Assembly: GCA_014773175.1 (NCBI GenBank)
Contig: VXCM01000938.1
Span: 289,409 to 353,408, forward strand
Source of the DNA: Lucifuga dentata
Taxonomy: Eukaryota; Chordata; Actinopteri; Ophidiiformes; Bythitidae
Reading direction: 5' to 3'
Length of the DNA stretch: 64,000 bases
The number at the start of each line of letters is the position of its first letter. The stretch's first letter is position 1. Below the pieces are notes generated by a model. That model made no database searches, was not told the DNA's origin, and saw nothing but the letters and a program-made list of their open reading frames with translations. Both the position numbers and the translations under genes were made by a program. This document shows, in pieces, positions 51,601 through 63,409 of the stretch.

Positions 51601-51740
51601 CTGTGTGTTTTTGTTTGTTTGTCTTTGTGTTGTTGTTCAGCTGTTGTTTAGCCATCCTTGATAGAAATTGATTTTAGTTTTAAATAAAAGGTGATAGGTT
51701 GGTCAAGGAGGGCCAGTGAAGGTCACACATTCACACACTT
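48700..51740. other. Intergenic, no gene recognised
   Basis: AT-rich sequence without supported genes or clear element ends. Confidence 0.55.
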
Positions 51741-51748
51741 TCACTTAC

Positions 51749-51884
51749 GCACTATATGTTATCTGTCTGTTGCAAGATCAAATTGCATATATATATATAT
51801 ATGTATATATATATAAACAAAATGGTTTATGCCAATCTTGCATATACCACGACTATATATGCAGACAGATGGAAAAAAAAAAAG
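51749..51884 (+). mobile_element. Very short poly-A-tailed retroposon, copy 2
   Basis: Same order as copy 1 (gcactatat, atctgtctgttgc, caaattgcatata, gccaatcttgcatata, gactatatatgcagacag, A-run), with an expanded TA stretch inside. Confidence 0.7.
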
Positions 51885-51889
51885 TAACT

Positions 51890-53680
51890 GATGTGACTCT
51901 TAATGGTTGGCTTCTGTGGAAAAAGCTTGATCAGCATTTTTTCGTTCAGTGAAATCTTAGCTTCCTCATATCTGTTTCTGTGTAATCACTAGTTCATGAC
52001 TAACACAGTGATTGTGAAACTTACATAACTACTTAACTCTAAGTACATAAAGTACAGATTACAAATAACATCTAAAACAAATCATGGATCAGAGATCTTC
52101 AGTCTGTGAAGGCAGATGCTTATTCCAACCACATACACACAAGCTGATGCCACTAATCTTCATCTTCTCTGGTTTTTTTTTTTTAAAAAGTGCATAAACA
52201 TGTACACCAATTCAAACTAGATACAGTACAATGACCCAAGAAAAGCATCCAATCAGAAATAAAATTAAAAAAAAAAGCCTTCTCAAGACAACAGTCCTAC
52301 TGGGTAAATATTTTGAAAATAAAAATATCATAAAAACATTGGACATATAATATGCTTTCTACACTATTCTTTAGAAATCATTTACAATTATTATTTACCT
52401 TACAAACAAGTGTCCCCCAATTTGAGACAGATGCTTTTCACGTCAGACATGTGCATCATGCACACAGTGCAATTTCACCACCAAATGTGCCACTTACACT
52501 TCACCTGATTCAAGCTAAAGCATTAAAATTCAGGGTACTATATTTTGCACTATAATAATGTCATATATTTGTTTAAATTATAAAACACAAAGAAACACAC
52601 AAAGCAGAGCATAGAAGTTGTACACAGAGCCAAACATGACGCTATATTTTGGAGAAGACCAAGCACCGAGCACCCTCCCAAGATACTTCAAGTCTGAAAG
52701 AAGCCCAAGAAGAGATGAAAACTTTAACCACTGCTTTTGTAGGGAGCATTTTTAGATTTTTACCATGCGTACTTTGAGTGTAAAAAGTCTTAACCAAGAA
52801 TTTGATATTTATGGAGTCATGTCTGTCTGGTGTAGTCTTGAAAAACTGTATATAAATTTTGATATTAAACTTTTTTTTAAAATTTGTATTAGTGATTGAT
52901 ATCTGAAAATTTTGTATTTATTTATGACAAATAATTGATTTTCTGTGTGATGGACATATTATTCTTTCTTTAGACCAGCACATGCTTGGCCTTTCAATGT
53001 AAGCCAGCTAAACTTTAAATTTTATACAATACATTCATATGTAGTTTACATACTGTACACGGAGACATTTCTGAAATTGATCAGTAAAAGATGCACATTC
53101 ATGCCTTTCAGTTTCCTTTCAGTAACTATGGCAGATTTTGTGATCAGCTGGACCGCCTCTGGATTTCTCTCCACCTCCTGACCAACTCTTAAATTCTGCT
53201 CCTATGGCCACAAACACAAGGACAATTCTACAAGGATTTACAGCAAGTCTGACGTACAAAGTCCACACTTTTGCAGGGTGAAATTAAGTTAGCAGCAGTC
53301 AATTCATCGAGATCCCTTAAAGCAAGTTCCATCACATTTCAAATCCTGCTGTTTGTTGTCATTTGGACAGAGAGGGGTAAGACTGATTTTGTCTGCATTT
53401 TAGATCTTACTAAGTCTTAGGTCTATTTTAGGCTTTTATCTCACATCTTTATCAAGTATCACTGAAAATGAAGTGGCAAAAGTCATAGAACATAGACTTT
53501 CATAAGTAACAAATAAAGTTTTGGCCCAGAGGAATATAAATGACACACTGAGATAATTAATAGGGGTCATAAGGGGAGGAAAGTTGTTGAAAGAATTTAG
53601 AAAAATTCTGATATGATTGACTGTTGCTATTTAACACATGTTCTGATGTTTTGATAAGACTTTGAACAGATCTTAAAGCA
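51890..53680. other. Upstream region of the lectin gene, nothing recognised
   Basis: AT-rich. No TATA box at a convincing distance from the lectin ATG could be chosen, so the promoter is not placed. Confidence 0.5.
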
Positions 53681-53689
53681 GATGTAAAG

Positions 53690-56600
53690 ATGACTGCTGA
53701 CCACTCTGAGTCTACAGTGACCATGACCATTGATGACAGTCCAAAAGGCTATAAGCTCCTTTTACCAGAAGGCAATAGCAGCAAGTTCCGGTATTCAGGT
53801 AGCTTAATAAGTTATTATGTTCTTGCAGATTTTTCAAGATTATATAGACATGTTAAAAGTTTAAAGCCATTTTTGTTATTGCTGTATTTTAAATATTATA
53901 CAGTATAATGTATAAAATGTTATGAAATATTTATTATTCTGTTCTGTAGCAACTATATTTCTTTTCTTTTTTCTTTTCTTTTTCTTGTTTTGTGTAACTG
54001 AAAATAGGGGTTGTTGTGATTGAGCATGCATGCTCACCCCGTATATAATATAATATACAAAATAATATACAAATATAATAAAATATAATAAACAAAGGTT
54101 TATTATACCATGGAGATGAAAATGACTTGTTCTGATTGGCTGTCAGGTGTCTGTAAAATCGGATATAAAGACACATCCATATCTGGTCTTCCAAACTGGA
54201 TTGCATTCTGATCTCAGTGTGTTATGCACACATTCATTACATTAACATGCATTTTTCCTGATCTGAATTACATGTCGGAATGCAGATGGCATTTTGGTGC
54301 AAGGTGTAAATGGGGCGCCATACACCTCAGGATGTATGGTCTCATTCCGTATTTTTTTATTTCAGGACTGTGTTGTCTTCTTAGACCTTCAAAATATCAA
54401 ATGAATTATATGTTTTTGAAAACTGCTTTAATACACACTTGTTTGTCAGTTACAGGCATCCGGACTGATGAAGCACATAACCACAAGTTCCTCAGCTCAC
54501 TTCATCTTTTTTACTTTCTGCTCTGATTCAGTTCATGAGTTGAGAAAGAACCCTTTCAAGGTTGCTGCAGTTTGCTTTGGGCTGCTGTGTCTTCTGCTTC
54601 TGGCTGTAGTCATTGGCCAGAGAGTCCACTGTGAGTCTACCTTTGAATTTTCTGCAGCATATATTCTCATGTTTTTGAAGACTTCATTATATTGCAGTAA
54701 AATCGCTGATCAGCAATATATTAATCAATGTCTCGCCTCTTCTACAGATCGCAATACAGAGGAAGACCATCAGAACAGATACAATGCCATGACTAAAGAG
54801 AAAGACAACCTACAGGACGACCTGAAGACAGAGCAGAAAAAGAAAAATGAACTACAAGTCATCCAAAACCACTTTCAGGACAGATACAATGTCTTAAATA
54901 AAGCAAAAGATCAATTAGATACCAATATAAAAATTCTGACCAAAGACAGAGATGATCTTCAACTCAGACAAAGCCAGTTAGAGACAAGCAACACTGCTTT
55001 AGTTAAAGAGATAAACCAGCTAAAAGTCAGTCAAAGCCAGATGCAGGCTAATAATGATGCCTTGACTAAAGCCAAAGACTTGTTGCAAACTGGATATGAT
55101 TTAGCAATTAAGCAGAAAAACGAGTTACAGAACAGTTACAACTCAGTGACCAAAGAAAGGGACAATTTACAAAACAAATTTAATAACCTAACCAGATACA
55201 GAGAAGAGCAGCAAAAGAGTTACAACTCCCTGATGAAGGATGTAGAACAGCTGGAGAGCAGATATAACTCCTCAACCTTTGATAAAGAAAAACTAGAAAG
55301 CAGTCACAGCAACGTGTCCAAAGAAAAAGACATTCTGCAGGCGAGTTACAACATTCTCGTAAAAGCCTCAGACAAGCTGCAGGACAGTTATACTGGCTTG
55401 ATTGATGAAAGAGACCAAATTGAAATTCGTTACAAAAATGCAACTGCAGAGAAAGAACAGTTAAAGATGATAAACGACAACCTGACAGCAGAGAGAGATA
55501 AGCTGCTGAAGGAAATACAGAGACTCAATGCCACGATTGCAGGTAAGCAGAAGGAAACAGGCAACAAAACTTCATTTTCAGTATGTTTCATCTTGTCACA
55601 TGGTTGCTGTCCTGGGAAAAATGATCCTTGCTTGAACTTTGCTGTCAACACTGATACATTTTATTTGATGTGTTAGAGCTGCAAGCAGAAATACAGCAAC
55701 TGGGCTCCACTTGAACGGTTTAGTCGAAAAAGGGGACTGAATAGTTTTAGCCTTTATTCATAATTTATTGTAAGGGAGTTAAACACTGTACTGTACATCT
55801 TCACATTTATCAAAAAACAATTAAAGCTTCTAAATCAGACAGTCATTATAGAGAATTTAATCACATGATTTAATTTTAATCATTTTGAATAAGACTGGAT
55901 GATTCACTGGAAGGCAAATATAGAAATTTAGATGGCTGCTCCTCAAGAGAATTGTCTACATGTCTGAATGACTTTGGTTGAGACTGGACCACATTTTTAT
56001 AAGTTTCATCGAAGAAGAAGAAGAAGAAGAAGAAGAAGAAGAAGAAGAAGAAGAAGAAGACATTGTGCATTGTTTGGCCTGAACTGCTCACTGACATTGA
56101 ATGCCTATTTCTTCTATCCCTTATTATTATTATTTTTCATCACCAATGGGTGAAAAATTCAGGATGACAGTAAGCATTGATATATGTCTTAATGTTTGCT
56201 TGTTGGTCAATATTAAATTTACAGCTAAGAAATGTCCTCCTGGTTGGAATAGCTTTGAGTACAGCTGCTACTTCACGTCTGCTGGCAAGAATACCTGGAC
56301 TGCGAGCAGACAGGACTGTCAGAACAAAGGGGCAGACCTGGTAATCATTAACAGCCCAGAGGAAATGGTATGTTTGCTTTTAATAAAGCTGCTTTTTAAA
56401 ATGATTATTAAACATGTATAACATATGAATAACTGAAAAAAGCTTTTCCTTTAAAGACATTCATAAATGGTTTGTATGGATCAGACAAAGAAGTCTGGAT
56501 TGGCTTGACTGATGAAGGAGTAGAAGGACAGTGGAAATGGGTGGACGGGACACCAATGACCACAGCGTAAGAGACAGAACTCACATCTCTGCATAATGAA

Positions 56601-56829
56601 GAATAAAACTGTCTTTGCACTACTGATGAAATGTATTTCCATTTGAGAGAAATTAGGAGAAATAACATTTATTTTCTGGCTGTACTGTAGGTATTGGGGT
56701 AAAGACCAGCCAAACAGCTATAATGGCAGAGACCAGGACTGTGTGGAGTTCTGGCACCATTCAACAGGGCAGGGCAACTGGAATGATGAAAATTGTAACC
56801 TACAACAACACTGGATCTGTGAGAAGTAG
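53690..56829 (+). CDS. Type II membrane C-type lectin, CD209/CLEC4-like
   Basis: This is a cell-surface receptor with a cytosolic N-terminus and an extracellular sugar-binding-type domain. Exons: 53690-53798, 54532-54630, 54748-55542, 56225-56367, 56457-56566 and 56691-56829; GT-AG introns in phase give 464 residues. The cytosolic tail (1-44) carries YKLL at residue 21, a YxxPhi sorting motif. The membrane segment is about 47-66 ([14 protein letters not shown]). The neck (about 70-335), all in one 795 nt exon, is a coiled coil of 14-residue units of the type SYNxxTKExDxLQ, with N-glycosylation sequons toward its end. The C-type lectin domain is 338-464 with six cysteines (338, 349, 366, 436, 454, 462), WIGL and WND. 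The sugar-site triplet is QPN (425-427) instead of EPN or QPD. Three exons encode the domain, as in CD209 and CLEC4 genes. Fish have many lineage-specific copies, so no symbol is given. Confidence 0.88.
54748..55542 (+). repeat. Coding repeat array: 42 nt units of the lectin neck
   Basis: Roughly 17 to 18 degenerate 42 nt units encode the 14-residue heptad pairs of the neck. Units include [28 protein letters not shown] and [14 protein letters not shown]. The array fills the exon and keeps frame throughout. Confidence 0.8.
56011..56060. repeat. (GAA)n triplet repeat in lectin intron 3
   Basis: About 17 perfect GAA units on the transcribed strand's complement, roughly 165 bp before the exon 4 acceptor. 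Confidence 0.95.
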
Positions 56830-58045
56830 CATAGACATCACCTACACTGATAGATCCATGTAGAAACAAGGAAAACAAGAAGTTTGCTTTAGCGTCTCAT
56901 GGGTTAACCTTCCACTAAGTTTCACCTGAAATTTGTTTTTACTGACCAACAAAGTAATGAGAATGACTAAAAACATAACTTTCACAGCAGAATCACACAT
57001 TACAATCTGCTTTCAGTGTGTTGGCATTAAATGACAAGATTAGACCCATCATTAATCACCCAGGAGTTGTTTGGATAAGGGTATATGTAATATACAGCTT
57101 AATTTATCAGCTGGCTCAACTCAGAATCATTTTGGTCCAAGTGGGACTATGATTTCTGGAGATACAGAATGCAGAGATCATATATTTGTTATTGTTGATA
57201 GATGATTAAGCCTTTATAAATAATCATAGTTTACTGTTAATCAGTCTACTCATATAGCGAAAATGACACAGATTATGTTGAGCTCAATCAAAGGTTGCTG
57301 TGATTAAATGATGAGTTGAATTGATTAGATTTGATAAGGAATTTCTTCTTAAAATGGCTGCAGGTCTTTGTCTGCCTGCTCTAAAATCAGCTGAAAAGCA
57401 GCCAAGTGTAAGAGAAACAAAACATGGTTCAAACCATCATGATCTTCTCTGTTCATTAATGACTGTATGATTCCTCTTTGTTGAGTATGTTGATCATGTG
57501 ACCAGAAAGGTACCAGCAGCCATAATTAGGCGCACTCAATGCAAATGGTTGACTCGAAAGGAAATGTATGTCACAAATATTATACAGTATTATACATACA
57601 ATATGTATTAAGAATCATTTCATCAATGTGCTTTAAATAATGTGCTTTTGGAATGGAAACTCACACCTATGGACTCTGCTGTGTAGTGAAATTAAATTGT
57701 TATTAAATTGTTTTTTTGTTGTTGCTTATTTTATATTCATACAAATAAGTAAAATATGCCATCTTGTTTTATTCGTGTAATAAATTGCATTCAAAGAATT
57801 CATCATCATTTTACATATTATGCTCTATTACGTTGGGCATTAGAGACTGAAAGTATTTGTCAAGAGTAACGCTGCTATCTTTATTGTAAAGATGATAACT
57901 TTAACCTGTTTTAACTCACCAGCAGCCATATCATCATGTGACTTATTGAGAGAGGCCTCTTGCTGTCAAATAATTTACTAAGATATTTTGCCAAATATGG
58001 TCATTTGTGAAAATTTTATTTAGCATATGGAAATCAAATAAAACC
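56830..58045 (+). other. Probable 3' UTR and downstream flank of the lectin gene
   Basis: Candidate polyadenylation signals AATAAA lie at 57779-57784 and 58037-58042. The true end is unknown. No further lectin exons are seen. Confidence 0.4.
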
Positions 58046-58049
58046 TGTA

Positions 58050-59300
58050 AGTTGCATTTCATATTTTTCTTGAAAGAGAGAGATTTAAAATAAAAAAATG
58101 TTCCTTGTTAAGAGGAAAATGGTTTGGTTCACCTGTACAGCAAAGTCAAAAGTTTGCCCCCTCTTGCCGCCTGTAAACTCTCAAAGTGAACAGTCAGCAA
58201 AAATTAGGTGTTCAGAAAAGAAAAGGAAAAAAGAAGAAGAGAAAATGAGAGCAGAGGCACTGGGGACTTCATGGCTCGTTATTTTTCAAGGATGCCATGG
58301 ATATCAATGGCATAGATGGCAACTGGATATCGATCTTGTCTGGGGCCCGGGCAAGATACACAGTGGGCCTGGACATAGACACAGACACCACATACAAAGT
58401 TATGCCCATTTGTTTTTTTTTTTAATTATTATTAATTGTTTTTAGAATAGAATCCAGAAACAAATAAGAGGAATAAGAATCAAGTCCAAACAAAACATAC
58501 ACAGCATAGACAAAATAAAAAGGACTTTACAGCTGTATTAATCAGTTTTTAGTGAAAAGGGAGCAGAAAGTCTCCTACAGTAAATAAGCTGATATTTAGG
58601 AGCAGAACAAAAAGCAGAACAATTATTAGGACAGCATGTAGTTTAGGGGTAATAAAGATGAATAATCTCAATTAATACTCTAAAAGTATACAAGTACATA
58701 TTAGGGTATGCAGAGTTCTAAGGTACTTAACAGTATTTCAGTATTGAATGTGTTATGGGGCTGACATTGTGGGATATTTTGAAAGGTTGATGTACTGTCA
58801 AAGCAACATAAAGAAGTAACAGCTCTTATGAAACTATGAAGAAGAGAACCAAGAGTCAAGATTTATCTTGTAGAGCTGTTACTGATCAAAAGTAGAATTA
58901 GTGAGTGAAACCTTTCCTCTACATTACAACCCCCATGACACTGCAAACTTCTCTTCTTCTATCAGAAACAGCAAACAAAGCTTCCTGTATGGCATTCATA
59001 TATTTAACCCTGCTGCATGGAGTTAACCTCTCTCCTCAATAAAAAGCTCACTTTCTTTGGTTATTACCACTACCCTAAACTTTTACATCTGCTTCCATTT
59101 ATTTTTTCCTTTTCCTCACCAAAGTTGATGTCACAAACTGATCCATTCAAAAAGCATTTATTCTTTGTTGTTGCTTTCACATTTTTACTTTGTATGTGAC
59201 AGCTGTAGTTTTCGCATTGTGGCACAGAATCAAAGTTCTACATCCGGTATGTCTTGCGAAAGAGATTGCAAAACAAATTGCCTCTCAAGGACTACAATAA
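58050..59300. other. Intergenic, no gene recognised
   Basis: AT-rich sequence; nothing supported. Confidence 0.55.
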
Positions 59301-59306
59301 AGTTCT

Positions 59307-59411
59307 TCTTTCTTTTTTTTTCTTTTCTTTTTTTTCTGTCTGCATATATAGTTGTGGTATATGCCAAGATTGGCACAACCATTTTTTATATATATGCAAT
59401 TTATATATATG
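59307..59411 (-). mobile_element. Very short poly-A-tailed retroposon, copy 3, inverted
   Basis: It reads poly-T, ctgtctgcatatatag, ttgtggtatatgccaagatt, ggcacaaccat, tatatatgcaattta. On the minus strand this matches copies 1 and 2 but lacks their first 30 or so bases, as expected of a 5'-truncated retroposon. Confidence 0.7.
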
Positions 59412-59969
59412 CTTCTTTCTTGTCTTTGAAAGAATGACCAGGGTTTAGCGTTACAAAGGGATGAGTCTGTCACACTGTTACCTGATTCTCTTCCACTATT
59501 TGCTTTGGCAGTCTATAGCCAGTAATCCCACTCGTTCCACACTACGCCTTTGCATTTGCCACAGAGTTTTACATATTATCTAACATGTAGATTGTTTTGA
59601 ACAGACTTAACAAAATATTTTCATCTAATATGGAGATCAATCCATTAAAACACTTTGTTCCTAATAAGTATTGGCCCACATAACCAAATATTATTCGCTC
59701 TTATTTCATTTCATTTCATTTCATCCTCATCTATCAAGCGTGATATGGTGAATTAGATTATCAACTATTTTATTGATCCCTGTGATGTCTCTCTATTTGC
59801 TATTCTTGTCAGTAAAATTACCACAGCATTCGAAAGTAAACCTTGAAACAGTACTGTACACATCTCAGAGATTACAGAACAGTGCAAAGGGCACCACCTG
59901 CTGTTAAAACCACAGAGATGATGTTGAATTCCTAAGTCTCTCTCTTAACTGCGTTACATCTTAGCAAAA

Positions 59970-60390
59970 ACATTAGTGGCAGTTGCATGTATCTAGCCAT
60001 ATTTGTTAATTTACAGCAATGCCATAAATTTGCCCGCTGTCCAAGCAGATGCTTTAATCCACCAGATCTGGATCAATATCCGGATCTGGACTTCATTGCA
60101 CTGGTTGATAGTCCATCTACATATGTGAATTTTTCATTAGGAACAGTGTGTTAGTTTTCAAGAAATACACAAAAATGTTGACAAAACTCAGAACTTCTGA
60201 TGTTTCAGAAAGTTAAAAAAAAAAAAAAAATCTTGTATTCATATCCCAACCCAGATCTGCCTCAAAAATCAATTAACTCTTTCTTGACCCATGTCTCACC
60301 TGCCTATAAAACTTCATCAAAATCCATCTGTTGCTTTTTGAGATATCCTGCCAAAAGAGAGACATGAAAACAAACACTTGGCAGAGTTAA
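59970..60390. repeat. Degenerate dispersed repeat, GATC-rich family
   Basis: ttgcatgtatctagccatat, ccagatctggatcaatatcc and ggatctggacttcattgcac match the family phrases; a poly-A run splits it near 60216. Confidence 0.6.
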
Positions 60391-60399
60391 TAAATAAAA

Positions 60400-61200
60400 A
60401 GAAATTACAGGAATGAGACGACTTCAAAAAACATAAATTGGGAGTAAGTGTTGAAGAGAATAATTTAGAGCATCATTTAAAATTCATATAACAAATATGA
60501 CATATGATAGCAACCACAGAAAAGGTTAAAATCAGTGCTTGATTTGAAAGAGGACAACAGTCTTCGGGGTATAAATAATAATAATAATAAAAAAACTTTC
60601 TTGCCTAATATGACTTTACTTTGATCACACTCTCTTTTTACAGGGAATTTTTAAATAAATTCAAACATACATTTCAAACAGTTTAAAGAGAAAATAGGGT
60701 GGCCAGTTTCAACAAAATGTGATGCGAGTGGATATGCTGTTTTTACACGCATATTGCTCTGCAATATGTTCCTTCAATGCACTTTTTCTCACATACCGTA
60801 CTTGCCACATGGAGATGAAATAACGTAACACATTTTGTGGTGCAAGAAATAGAATCTCTTCCCATCATGAAGGATGTTTAAGATACATACATTTAGATGT
60901 ATTTGCATGCAATTTACAATTTCTATTTGTGATCAGGGAAAATTTGTGTTCAGGTTAAAACATTCTAAATCAGATATAATAAGAAACAGGAAAGACATGA
61001 TACATAGGATCACTGTACTGAAATGAAGAGTTTATCTCTTGATTCAAGAAAATTCTTAAAACAAATTCATTTGTATTTGAAACATGTTGAAATAATCTGC
61101 ACTTTGCTAAACTGTTCTTCTTGATTTAAGAAAATTAGACTTTTAGGGCTTTTTGCAATGTTTTGTCATCCAACAGTCACCTTCATAATGTGGCACACTG
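60400..61200. other. Intergenic, no gene recognised
   Basis: AT-rich; nothing supported. Confidence 0.55.
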
Positions 61201-61417
61201 TCACATTCCCTGAACTTTATGCTTCTGTTTCTGGTTGTTGTTGTCATTTATGTCTCCCTGCAACTCCTCCTGTTCCTGACACACATACATAGTGTCAGAT
61301 TCTCTTGATAAGTGCATTTTCCAGGGATATTTCAGGGGATAGCTTTGTGGATTTTGCTGGGCTCCCTGCTGAATCGTGCAATGCTGCTTAGACCCAGCAG
61401 GAGCTGAGCCTATATAG

Positions 61418-61452
61418 TTCCCAAAACAGCTACATTGTAGCTGTTTTGGGAA
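61418..61452. repeat. Perfect hairpin, 17 bp arms, 1 nt loop
   Basis: ttcccaaaacagctaca, t, tgtagctgttttgggaa. It is followed by several direct repeats of aaagcacagatg(ca) up to 61550. Confidence 0.92.
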
Positions 61453-61711
61453 ATAAAGCACAGATGCACACAATAAAGAAATAGAAATAAAGCACAGATG
61501 AAGAACAACAGAAATAATAGAACAACAGAAGAAGAAAGCACAGATGCACACACACACACACAAGGTGGGGGGGAAGATGCCATTCGATGGTGTGGTGTAG
61601 TTATAGCCACCCTTGGAAAATCATGGGTGGATCATTATGTTATATCTAAATGAATGCATGTAGTTATGTAGTTATCAGGTATGCACGATTCCACCTCAGT
61701 CAAGCAAAAAC

Positions 61712-61751
61712 TCTTTTTTTTTTTTTTTTTTTNTTTTTTTTTTTTTTTTTT
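61712..61751. repeat. Poly-T run with gap N (61733)
   Basis: Unresolved homopolymer. Confidence 0.85.
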
Positions 61752-61845
61752 GCTATATTATGTCTTTTCCACTTTTGCTTTTTCCACTCGGTTCAAATTG
61801 AGTTATATTATATTGAGTTATTTATACATTAACATTACCTTACAT

Positions 61846-61949
61846 ATAAAACAAAACCAATTAACTGAGAGTGACAGAGACTTTTACAATTAACACTTTG
61901 TCAGAAATCATTCTTGCAAACAACACAGCACAGATAGAAGCGCGTGCGT

Positions 61950-62008
<59 letters not shown>
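61846..62008 (+). repeat. Repeat unit ending in (CA)n, copy 2 of 2
   Basis: Near-identical to 33609-33702 up to cagcacagatagaa, then gcgcgtgcgtg and a CA array (61951-62008). Confidence 0.85.
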
Positions 62009-62009
<1 letters not shown>

Positions 62010-62420
62010 CCACGCTATCTCCTGCTCTCACTGTTTGTCTGTCTGTACCTTTTTCCAACATCCTATCTATCCATCCTCCACCCACTCAAATAGGTAGGTG
62101 GTGAGTTCTCTATTTGGCCATCGTGTGTGGGAGCATCTCCATGTGCAAAGACACCACTCCTCAGAAAGCTAGAATACGTTGTCTCACAACATGTGTGCAC
62201 TGTGCAGTGTCCCACAATTCAAAATGTATAAACAACCTGCACAAGACAGGCATGCATATTTTCCCAGATGATCATATAGAGTACAACCTGCATTGGGTCC
62301 TTTCATTGGAAATTTATGGTATATCTGAAATAATTATTGTCGTCTAATATTGTTCTGTAATGTCTTTGTCTTGTATTCACTGAGTGTTCTTATCTCATGT
62401 TTCATGACTTCTATATGTGA

Positions 62421-62447
62421 CTATCTATCTATCTATCTATCTATCTA

Positions 62448-62486
<39 letters not shown>

Positions 62487-62514
62487 NTTTTTTTTTTTTT
62501 TTTTTTTTTTTTTT
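62421..62514. repeat. (CTAT)n, (CTGT)n, then poly-T with gap N (62487)
   Basis: Compound tetranucleotide array joined to a T-run by one N, so the junction is not trustworthy. Confidence 0.9.
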
Positions 62515-62920
62515 GTTGCTCACCACCCATCTGATTGAAACTTCACTTCAGTCATTCTCATTAAGCATGCTAAAATAAGATGTATGACTTTTGCTACTGC
62601 ACCATTTAAATAAAGCCTTTGACTTACTGTGCCTACAAATGTGTTTGTCCATTCCTTTACACACATTGTGAAATAAAACAAATACACTTTTTTTATTTTT
62701 ATGTTTTGTGTGATCTCTGCACAAAGTGCAAAAGTATACCACTCCTCAGTGTACAGTACAAAGTAGAAATGTTGACGTACAGAACTGAAGACTGTCAGGA
62801 TATGAAGTTATGCAACAAGGAGGTTTTACAATCAACCATAAAAAGAAAAGCTGATCTGAACTGCCGAGAAAAGGGCGTCTTAACAGTTCCCATATCAACA
62901 AGTCATTCTATCCTCTGTGG

Positions 62921-62922
<2 letters not shown>

Positions 62923-62984
<62 letters not shown>
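62923..62984. repeat. (AC)n microsatellite
   Basis: About 31 uninterrupted units. Confidence 0.95.
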
Positions 62985-62986
<2 letters not shown>

Positions 62987-63409
62987 TGTGTTGCAAAAGT
63001 CAAATACACAGCAGTTGTCAGTTGTGATTAATGGTGCATAAAATCGTAACACATTTGCTTTTCTGAGTGATCTTGGCTTGTTGCTGACATGTATCAAAGC
63101 TAACCATCCCATGCTGACATGTTATATAAGTTCATGTTGGGCCAGAGGTCAACAATTGTGCCTCCAACAATTGAAGTGATGTGATGCAATCTAAACTTTC
63201 CCTTCCTCCTCCCATCTATCTCCTCACTCTCAGAATGATGAACACCTTCAACTCCATATGAAATCTTAACCTCTTAGGGATCTTAGGGATTCTGATACCT
63301 TCAAGTTAAAGTTGACAATGATGTGGTTTGATTGAATCACCATGGGACTCTTTGAGGTAAGCTGCTTTTTCAATTTTTCATTATGACTGAAATATTTGAT
63401 TTTTACCTC

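Noticed and set aside
61418..61452. Possible microRNA precursor
   Set aside because: The arms are only 17 bp with a one-base loop, unlike a Dicer substrate.
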